Positions 56,418 through 64,000 of a stretch of 64,000 bases of DNA are shown here, piece by piece; position 1 is the first letter of the stretch, and the number at the start of each line of letters is the position of its first letter. The notes beneath the pieces are model-generated. The model ran no database searches. It was not told the DNA's origin and saw only the letters and a program-made list of their open reading frames with translations. Origin of the DNA: Hymenopus coronatus (Eukaryota > Arthropoda > Insecta > Mantodea > Hymenopodidae); contig CM060898.1 of the NCBI GenBank assembly GCA_030762935.1, positions 97,632,781 through 97,696,780 of the forward strand. The letters run 5' to 3'. Position numbers and translations under genes: made by a program.

Positions 56418-56895
56418 GTCGCCATCCTTGGTGTAGTGGTTATCATGATATCTAAGGTCGTGGATTCAAAACCGGCGAAGAAGGATAGCTTTTTTTGGGC
56501 GTAAAAATTCTTAGCATACTTCCTTCGGAAGGTAAGTAAAGCGGTACGTAAAAGAACTCAAGTCTCATAAAGAAATCTGAGTAAAATGAAGCGGTGTTTC
56601 ATGCCTAATATAGAATGGGATGCTGAGAACCACAGCATTTTGGTAGTTTCTTTGAACTGTAATTACTGATTTCGTGCATAGCTCCAGAGTAGACATTTTG
56701 TTATATGTCATTGTTGCAGTATGGTAACAGAATAGCCAACTTCTAACTGAAGAAAGAAAAATTCTTTGATTTACTCTTTAAGCACCACTCCGCATACAGT
56801 GTTAGTAATGATTAATTAAAGTGTGGAAGCAATGAAGGAAACAACCTGTAGAATGGGACCATAGCAGTTAAACAGCGTCCATAAATAAAACTCAA
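56418..56895 (+). repeat. SINE family D, second copy with a separated tail
   Basis: Head CATCCTTGGTGTAGTGGTTA (A-box) and GTGGATTCAAAACC (degenerate B-box), then TTGGGCGTAAAAATTCTTAG and TATAGAATGGGATGCTGAGA to about 56645. After about 190 bp of other sequence, a further D tail (GAATGGGACCATAGCAGTTA, GCGTCCATAAATAAA) follows at 56840-56895. Confidence 0.75.
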
Positions 56896-56899
56896 TAAG

Positions 56900-56994
56900 T
56901 AGGTAGAGTCAGACTGAAAAATTTAATGCCATAGCCGGGATTTGAACCACGGATCTCCCGATCTCTAGCCAGTTGCTCTGTCACTGAGCTACCA
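56900..56994 (-). repeat. tRNA-like SINE, family C, copy 1
   Basis: On the minus strand TGGTAGCTCAGTGACAGAGC (A-box) and GTGGTTCAAATCCCGG (B-box) end in CTATGGCA, followed by AATTTTTCAGTCTGACTC. The 3' half pairs as a TPsiC arm. It is inverted relative to the copy at 57062. Confidence 0.8.
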
Positions 56995-57061
56995 AATAAT
57001 TTAAGATCACCCTGTGGTTTACCGGGAAACATGCGAGAAATTCAGTGCTGTGCCGGCATGC

Positions 57062-57155
57062 TGCCATGGTAGCTCAGAGCAACCGGTTAGAGATTGGAAG
57101 ATCCGTGGTTCAAATTCCGGCTATGGCATTGAATTTTTCAGTCTGACTCTACCTA
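57062..57155 (+). repeat. tRNA-like SINE, family C, copy 2
   Basis: TGCCATGGTAGCTCAGAGCA to GTGGTTCAAATTCCGGCTAT and GGCA. TGCCATG and TATGGCA can pair over six of seven positions like an acceptor stem. The tail GAATTTTTCAGTCTGACTCT is shared with copy 1. A true tRNA gene is less likely because the tail is part of the repeat. Confidence 0.78.
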
Positions 57156-57604
57156 TCCAACCCTGTCCATCACACGGCTTGTGTGAAAAAAACAAGTAAT
57201 CCAAAACTCAATAATCTGCTTACTTGAACTAAGATACCGTGTTTTCGGGTTTAGTCGACCTTTAGCGCTAGTGGGCTTAAATGAATGGTGTCATTATCAG
57301 TTCAGCAAACTCCTTTTCTCAAAGGGGAAGTTTGGAATTGAACCTTTGATTTCATGCATTGCCGACTTCGCAACCAGGTTGATGAACTGGACGGTACAGA
57401 ACTCTTTTTCAACAGGACAATTTGAGCATTTTTTGCACGTGAAATGAAAATGATCACCGCTCACAGAATTTGCATGGTTGGTTTCTACTTCCGAACTGGA
57501 AGAATACGTTATCTATCAGCATAAATGCTGCGGTTGTGGCTTTACGAGTCTTAAGCGAAAGTTCCAAATGTATCGTATCTTTCCAATATTTAAAACTCCC
57601 ACTT
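57156..57604. other. Unexplained spacer
   Basis: No recognised feature. Confidence 0.4.
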
Positions 57605-58391
57605 TTACTTTCTCTACACATACTATGTACATAGTGTGTAGAGAAAGTATTGCATTGCACCCAAAAATTCGATACAGAGATTTCACCAGAAATGTGTGGA
57701 TGGGGGGGGGGGCGCATAGCTCAAAAATGAAAAGTTTAATAATCCCAAATCTGGTAGTGACATTTAGTATCCTCCAAAGATGCGACACGAAAATTTTCAA
57801 GAAAATCTCTCCGCCCCAAACTACCGTTCATTTGGACAATTTTTTGAAATTTTTGATTTTCTGAAAATTAGCTCTAACGGTTTTGATAAAAATGTCTTGC
57901 AGTACAGATATTTACATGCCAAATATGTATATCTTTAATTTTCTGGGAATAGCCTATGAAGTCGTTTTTATTCAGGACAAATTTTGCGGAATTTTGCATA
58001 GCAAAAATTGATTCACAAAAATGTAGAGCTAATCAAAACACATAATTTATGTTATTTACATTTTTTCGTGGAGTTAACCGTTCTTGAGATACTCCTTGTT
58101 ATTAGTTTCAGTTTTAAAATACTTATACATTTCTCATACGGAAAATTGTCAACTCCTGGACATACAAATAAAGAAGATCAATCACAATCACATGCAAACC
58201 TACTTTTAAAACATTTTGTTATCGCTTTAGCTATAGTACTCCCTTATTTTCCTTACAAGGAAGCACGTAATAAGACCATTTTACTAATTTTTGTCTCAAT
58301 TAGCATGAAGGAAATAGTAGAATAAGCTTTTTAACAATAATTTATTGCAGAGATCTAGAGAAAGTCACATGAATGGAATACATCAGATTTG
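57605..58391 (-). repeat. Family R, full-length reverse copy with intact hairpin
   Basis: TACTTTCTCTACACATACTA to TGTACATAGTGTGTAGAGAA (terminal hairpin), then TTCACCAGAAATGTG. A G-run at about 57702-57711 replaces the GT stretch. All landmarks then run to AAGTCACATGAATGGAATAC and ATCAGATTTG. About 787 bp. Confidence 0.93.
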
Positions 58392-58392
58392 T

Positions 58393-58603
58393 TTAAATAG
58401 TGTTTAAGCCCAATTTTACTACACATGGCTCCGCAGGCGATGACACTGTGATACATGGAATGAAGATGGAGCATCGGTGGAATGCGATAGTAGAGGAAAC
58501 TGCAGAACCCGGAGAAAATCCAGCACTGCGCCGTTTTGTCCACCACAAATCCCATATGCTGGGTGAGAGGCGAGTGGTCTAATCACTTGGCCACGGCGCG
58601 GCC
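58393..58603 (-). repeat. SINE family A, reverse copy, B-box deleted
   Basis: TTTAAATAGTGTTTAAGCCC to GGTGAGAGGCGAGTGGTCTA and ACTTGGCCACGGCGCGGCC. The B-box region present in the copies at 8201 and 49318 is deleted between CATATGCTG and GGTGAGAGG, so this copy should lack a complete promoter. It directly abuts the 5' end of an R copy. Confidence 0.88.
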
Positions 58604-59307
58604 ATACAATCCCATTTCACTAAGTTGACATCGAATCTGTTGACATTCTCCACTAGACCAGCAAGAGCCAATGTAAACTCGCTACCTAGTATTGATGTCA
58701 TGCGCGGATAAATGACTGGCGGTAAAGACCGAATAAATATAAAGTAACACACTGCAGACCAAATAAAATCCCTGCGAAGAATTGGTGCAAATGTAGCTTA
58801 CCAGATTGTATTTTCACTGTATGTGTAATTCTTGTTTTAGTTGTCGTACAAGCACATATCTAAAGTGCTTTTAAACAATAGTAGCAAACTTTATACAAGA
58901 TCAGAACTTCTGTTTCTCTAAACTTAAATGTAAAAAGTTAGACATGTTAGCACTTCCACCCATTCTACTGTTTCCTTAACAACAGATGTTTCAAGTTTGC
59001 GGCTAAAAGTGATTTTAGAACCATTTTATTTTAGGAAATAAAAATACTGCTTTAGTTTTCACTGCGAAACCAAGAGAGATTCTGATAACTGCAAAGACAC
59101 TGTTTTCGATGCTGGTCTTCCGTACTTTTTGTTTAAGAATTTATTTAGTTGCTCAATTTAAGTAGTAGTGATGATTACGGCACACAAATAAAAATGTCGA
59201 AGTTCTTAGGATGTTACCAAAGGTGAATCAAACTTGGTATCATAATTAAATATTACTAGAAAATTGGTGGATTAAAAAGAAGGAAAAACAATTTAAAAAA
59301 AAAAAAC
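58604..59307. other. Unexplained spacer
   Basis: No recognised feature. Confidence 0.4.
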
Positions 59308-60002
59308 TCATGTATTCCATCTACATGCCTATCCCTACATACTATTATTACAAAAGATTATTCCTTTATTCTAATAATCCAAATATTCATCAGCAGAAAT
59401 GCTGTAAATCTTTTTAAAACGCCGGAAGTTATGTGTAACAATTGAAATTCAGTTCACCTTCGAAAGATGACATCCTGTTTGAGAAAAGTTTAATTAGTTT
59501 ACAATTAAATTCAATAATAAGAAATATCTCAGAAACGGTTAACCCTATAAAGAAAATGTATATCGAAAATTGTGTGTTTTAACGAGATCTGCATTTTTTG
59601 TGTGGTACGTTTTTATCTATCGCCTATGGTTTATTAGTTATGCAAAATACATTCAGAATGAAGAGGTCGACAGAGGATATTCCCAGAAAATTCAAGATGT
59701 TCATTTGCAATGTATATATATTTAATGTACGGTATTTTAATCAAAATCGTTAGTGCTATTTATGAGAAGAACAACATTATAAATAATAATTCCATGTAAA
59801 CCATATTTTGCTTTTTTTGATCATCATCTTGTATCATCCTTGAAACATATTAAACTTAACACCAAATTTGGTATTTAAGAGTCTTTTCCTTTTTTGAACT
59901 ATGAATATAAACCTTTTGCTAAACTATTTTATAGAAGCGTCCTCAAAATATGTATTTCCGCAGAAATCACTGTATTGAATTGTTGGAAGGAATACAATAC
60001 CT
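59308..60002 (+). repeat. Family R copy, 3' hairpin replaced by a SINE
   Basis: TCATGTATTCCATCTACATG to TTTCCGCAGAAATCACTGTA and GGAATACAATACCTT. At that point sequence changes to the tRNA-like repeat at 60003, so the SINE cut or replaced the terminus. Confidence 0.82.
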
Positions 60003-60150
60003 TAACGACTGTCTTTGTATTCGAGTGGTCAGCGAGCTGACTTCTCACCCGATTCACGGCTGGGACGGGGAATTTTATTGAATCGAAATCATCCCTTATT
60101 CTGGAAGTTTGTATAACAGACTGAATGTGAATATGTTTAAAGAAAAAAAA
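60003..60150 (+). repeat. Possible tRNA-like SINE, family E
   Basis: TTCGAGTGGTCAGCGAGCTG and GATTCACGGCTGGGACGGGG suggest A- and B-box remnants, followed by GAATTTTATTGAATCGAAAT. It is a single copy here, so the assignment is tentative. Confidence 0.4.
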
Positions 60151-60251
60151 ACTGATTAAAGCGTACGTTCAAAAACCTATTGTCAACGAGTAGTTTAAGT
60201 CAAAGCCTCCGCAAGACCATAGATGTTCAAGAGGGTTATATAAATGAAACA

Positions 60252-60657
60252 AAAAAAATCAGATGTGTTCCATTCACATGTCTTTTTCTAGCTTATACAT
60301 AAACAAACTTTCTTTATAAAAGATTATTCCTTTGTCTACGTAATGCCAAACTTTGCCAGAATTGTTCTTATTACTTGCCGCTTTATAAGTATAAGGGGTA
60401 CACACTAGGCTAAAGCAATAGTTAAATATCTTAAAAGCCGGTCGCTATGTGAAACAATTGAAATTCGGTCCTTTTTGCTTGCTATGAGTAAACAAAGGAG
60501 AGACGAAAATAAATATTATGTTTCCCTTTGAAAAAAAGTTTAAGTACCTTAAAATGAAACCAATAACTCTGAATATCTCCACGATTAACTCTATAAAAAT
60601 GTATATGACATAAATTTTGGTTTCAACGAGTTGTGAACGTTTTGTGTAGTAAGGGTT

Positions 60658-60703
<46 letters not shown>

Positions 60704-61196
60704 GGTTTACCAGTTATACAAAAGCTATACGAAAGTCACCCAGAAAGTAAAGATCTTCAGAGGCTATTCCAGAAATTTAAGTTAAACATTTCGTTTGAAA
60801 TGAAAATATCTTAAACATATGACATTTTAATAAAACTCCTTAGAAAATTTTAAAGAAAATAAAAATGTTCTATGTAAAGGGTAGTTGGGGATGGGGGAAT
60901 ATTTCTTGAACTACTTCGTATAGCATCTTTGGAAGATAGTTTGGTACATAAACGACTTTTCTTTTTTGAGCTATGCTGTCCATAGACACACACAAACACA
61001 CACGCAAATACACACAGACTCACACAGATACATATAGTCTCGCACACACGAATATGTTTCTAAAAATCCTTTTTATTTTATTCAGGACGTCTTAAAACAT
61101 GTATTTCCAAAGAAATCTGGATATCCAATTTCTGGATGGAACACAATATCTTCTCTATTCACTATGCACGTTGAACATACTTGGTGGACAAAGTTT
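60252..61196 (+). repeat. Family R, full-length copy with CT and CA microsatellites
   Basis: TCAGATGTGTTCCATTCACA to TTCACTATGCACGTTGAACA and GGACAAAGTTT. (CT)n at 60659-60701 replaces the short TCTATCTCT motif before TTACGGTTTACCAG. (CA)n-rich sequence lies at 60984-61040. About 945 bp because of the expansions. Confidence 0.92.
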
Positions 61197-61715
61197 CCTA
61201 ATTTTTTTGGCCGTGATGCACATGAACTGAATATTAAGTCGTTCTGTATATCACACTATGTAGCATGAAATGAAGTAAACTTAACCAATGGTGTTTGAGA
61301 GCCATTCATATTTCGTTATTCATTCTTCTTTTAGATGATTCTGCACTATCAATGTAGTCACCCAAAACAAGCAGCTAGTTTGAAATGTGCCAGTGTTGCT
61401 CAGTTTTTATCTAGCTTCCCTTTTATCTAGCTTCCCCACATGTTATTATGTTCAGTGGTTACTTTAATAGTTTATATATAGAATAAAATTCCATAATTTT
61501 GTCTAACATTTTAGCTCCTTTTACATCGAATTTAATTATGTCTTCTTTACTTGTTTATAATGATTTAAACTCGATGTTCCGCTTACGATCCAAATGGACA
61601 TTTCTTTAGAAAACAAATACATAATCAACAAAACAATTGACTATTTAAAGTGCTTCACCTATAGAACCACATTTCAGTTTCATACATACTCTTTCCCCTT
61701 AACGTGTCTCAGTCA
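61197..61715. other. Unexplained spacer
   Basis: No recognised feature. Confidence 0.4.
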
Positions 61716-62516
61716 ATTATACTTTCTCTAGCACTAATATACATACAATGTAATTAGTAGCTGGAGAAGATATTGTATTCCACTCAAAAATTCGATGTCC
61801 AGATTTCACCGTAAATATGTTTTGAGATCCCCTAAGTCCAAAAACATTTTTAGAAAAATGCCCATGTGGGTGTGTCTATGGGCAGCTTAACTCACAAAAG
61901 AAAAGATATAAAAACCAAGCTTGGTATTTATGTTTAGTATTTTCCAAGGATGCGACACAAAGATTTTAAAGAAAATCTCCCCACCGCAAACTACACTTTA
62001 CATAACAAAGTTTTTGAAAATGATATTGCTCTCAAAATAGCTTTACTTAATTTGTTACAAATGTCGTACATTAAACATACTTACAAGGCAAAAAAATGAA
62101 TATCTTGAGTTTTCTGAGAATAGATCGTTTATTCTGGATGAGTTTTGCAAAATTTATAAACCGTAAGAGAGAGAAAATAATTATTACACTAAAATTTAGA
62201 CCTTATTATAACACATAATGTACTTAGTTTTAGTTGTAGAAATGACCGTTTTCCAGATATTCCTTGTTATTGGTTTCAGTTTTAAACTAGGTAACTTTTC
62301 TCAAACGAGGTTTTGCAATAAGAACCGAACCTCAATTGTTCCACATAGCGACCACCTTTCAAAGATTTAACTATCGCTTTAGTCAATGTATTTACTTACC
62401 AATTCTGCTAATATTTATCTCGATTAGCACGACTACATAGAAGAATAATCTTTCGTATGAATATTTGGTATTTGTAATAGCTAGTGAAAGTTATGTGAAT
62501 GCAACAAATCAGATTT
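61716..62516 (-). repeat. Family R, full-length reverse copy
   Basis: ACTTTCTCTAGCACTAATAT and TTAGTAGCTGGAGAAGATAT (hairpin with changes), TTCACCGTAAATATG, then AAGTTATGTGAATGCAACAA and ATCAGATTTTT at the end. Confidence 0.9.
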
Positions 62517-62810
62517 TTCAGCTCATGGTTTCATTATACGTTTTATAGTAAAGTTAAAGCTTCTTTCCCTACAATTTGTTAATGCAACACAGATCACATA
62601 TTCAATGCACTTGGTTTTCGCGAAATGGAACGTTATTGTCTACATGTGGCTCCCTCTGGGTGACGCACGCAGATGTACATCAGCAAAGTACAATACTATA
62701 TACATACATTTCCTTGAGCTCTCACATGACGTTGTTGGATAAGAACAGAGTTTTCATATATTTTCACAGTGGTACCTTAAATTATACGAGATGCTCATTG
62801 CGGCATTGTT
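62517..62810. other. Unexplained spacer
   Basis: An 81-codon frame at 62576-62821 has no recognisable motif. Confidence 0.4.
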
Positions 62811-63874
62811 ACTTTCCCTAGTGCGTATGTGCACACGATTATACATACTAGCTAAATAACGTATTATATTCCACCCAAAAATTTTATGTCAAGATTTCAC
62901 CGGAAATATACGATCCACCGAGTCAAAAAAACAAAAAACACATTTTTACTTTCTCTACACGTACTATGCACATAGTGTATGGAGAAAGTACCTACTGTAT
63001 CGCAACCAAAAATTCGATTTCGAGATCTTACCGGAAAAATCACGTTTTGGGACCCTCTGATTTAAAAAAAATAGAAAAATGTCCGTGCGTGTGAATGACT
63101 ATGCGCAACGTAGCTCAAAAACTAAAAAACTGTTAAACACCAGACTTTATATTTAAGTTCAGTATCTTCCAAGAATGCGACACGAAGATTTTCAAGAACG
63201 CTTCCCATCCCCAACTACCCCTTACATGGAAAAAGTTCGAAAAAGTTTTCACAAAAATGGCTCTAACGATTTTGATAAAATTTCTTCTATTTAAGATGTT
63301 TGTATGGCAAATAAAATGTTTATCTTGAACATTCTGGGAATAGCTTCTGAAGACCCCTTTATTCTGGATGATTTTTTCTGAATTTTCTGTAATTGGTAAA
63401 TCGTAAGACATAGACAAAGTTTTACTACATAAAACCTGTATCTCGTTAAACACACAATTTATGTCATGTTCATCTGTTTTATGTAGTTGAAAGTTTTCAA
63501 CTTCTTCCTTTTCTTGGTTTCAGTTTTAAAATACTTCTCTCATACGGGAACATGTCAACTGGCCACGCAAAGAAACACATTTCAATCCCATAGCAACCAC
63601 ATTTTAAAAGGTTTGACAGTCGGTTTAGCGTAGTCTTTCCCTTATTTCCCCTTCTACTTATAAGGAATTAAGTAATAAGACTGTTTCTGCTAATGTTTAT
63701 TTCGATTAGCGCGCGCGCGTGTGTGTCTAGGGCAGCATAGCTTAAAAATGTAAAGTCCGTTTAAGTTTAGTATCTTTTAGGGATGCACACGAGAATTTTA
63801 AAGAAAATCCTCCCTCTCCCAGCTACCCCATACATGGAGCATTTTTCGAAATGCTCGAAATGCATTTTTCGAAA
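62811..63874 (-). repeat. Three reverse family R copies in tandem
   Basis: 62811-62935 is a 3' end only (ACTTTCCCTAGTGCGTATGT, TTCACCGGAAATATACG). 62945-63702 is a long copy starting with an intact hairpin (ACTTTCTCTACACGTACTAT, GCACATAGTGTATGGAGAAA). 63703-63874 starts at a GC/GT microsatellite and ends in AAAATGGCACG next to the SINE. Confidence 0.87.
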
Positions 63875-63877
63875 ATG

Positions 63878-64000
63878 GCACGACAGCTCACGGGGAACCT
63901 TGGCCAACCGCCCGGCCGCTGCGTCCCCCATCTCGGTCCACTACAGACGTCGTGGATGGGGTGCAGTATTGGAGGGTGAGACGTGGTCAGCGCCTCAAGC
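63878..64000 (-). repeat. SINE family B, reverse copy, cut by window end
   Basis: GGCACGACAGCTCACGGGGA, CCGCCCGGCCGCTGCGTCCC, then GGTGAGACGTGGTCAGCGCC, matching the end of the family B copy at 38254 in reverse. The tRNA-like head lies beyond the window. Confidence 0.9.

Noticed and set aside
57062..57128. Functional tRNA gene
   Set aside because: It has A- and B-boxes and a near-acceptor stem. However, the same unit with the same 3' tail occurs inverted at 56900-56994, and the anticodon arm is not convincing, so a SINE is more likely.

Overview
This window looks like nuclear, non-coding DNA from a large, AT-rich arthropod genome. An insect is likely, and a polyneopteran such as a cockroach is my guess. 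I found no convincing host exon, no operon-like gene order and no prokaryotic feature. Almost everything recognisable is a transposable element, a tRNA-derived SINE, a microsatellite or a mitochondrial insertion. All repeat names and strands for family R are my own labels, and coordinates of diverged repeats are good to about 10-30 bases.

The dominant component is one interspersed family, called R here. It is about 0.85 kb, AT-rich and without a long ORF. It is present as dozens of full or partial copies on both strands and covers roughly 28 kb (about 44%) of the window by eye. In the orientation I call +, R begins after an A-run with TCTGATGTGTTCCATTCACA, followed by ACTTTCTCTAC. It contains a short CA stretch near its 3' side and ends in a hairpin built on ACTATGTACATAGT followed by GTAGAGAAAGTAA. 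Copies nest inside each other and form a head-to-tail array at 28936-32968. The ends, A-tract target, lack of obvious target duplication and tandem arrays suggest a non-autonomous Helitron/Helentron-like (INE-1-like) element, but this is inference.

DNA transposons of the Tc1/mariner superfamily are the next layer. There is a nearly intact mariner at 9845-11176 (one in-frame stop in the transposase, TIRs and TA duplication present) and a decayed mariner with both TIRs at 41021-42217. A decayed element with TIRs at 23223-24624 sits inside an R copy, and a deletion derivative lies at 50807-51357. Remnants occur at 12726-13090, 22130-22948, 37150-38130 (Tc1-like) and 45735-46571. Retroelements are all broken: an RTE/CR1-like RT scrap (13470-13745), an R1-like RT (14986-16560), and two non-LTR C-termini with CCHC knuckles (20800-21827 and 53985-54376). 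There are also two Penelope-like insertions (14449-14971 and 18168-18284) with target duplications; the first carries a GIY-YIG-type endonuclease end and a hammerhead-ribozyme-like core.

At least five tRNA-like SINE families are present. Family A has four copies, B three, C an inverted pair, D two, and E/F singletons plus a fragment. A 210-bp fragment of mitochondrial cox2 (32464-32673) interrupts an R copy. From 36.7 to 48.6 kb the density of R drops, and long AT-rich stretches remain unexplained, as do 3245-5180, 7746-9842 and 53.7-55.2 kb.
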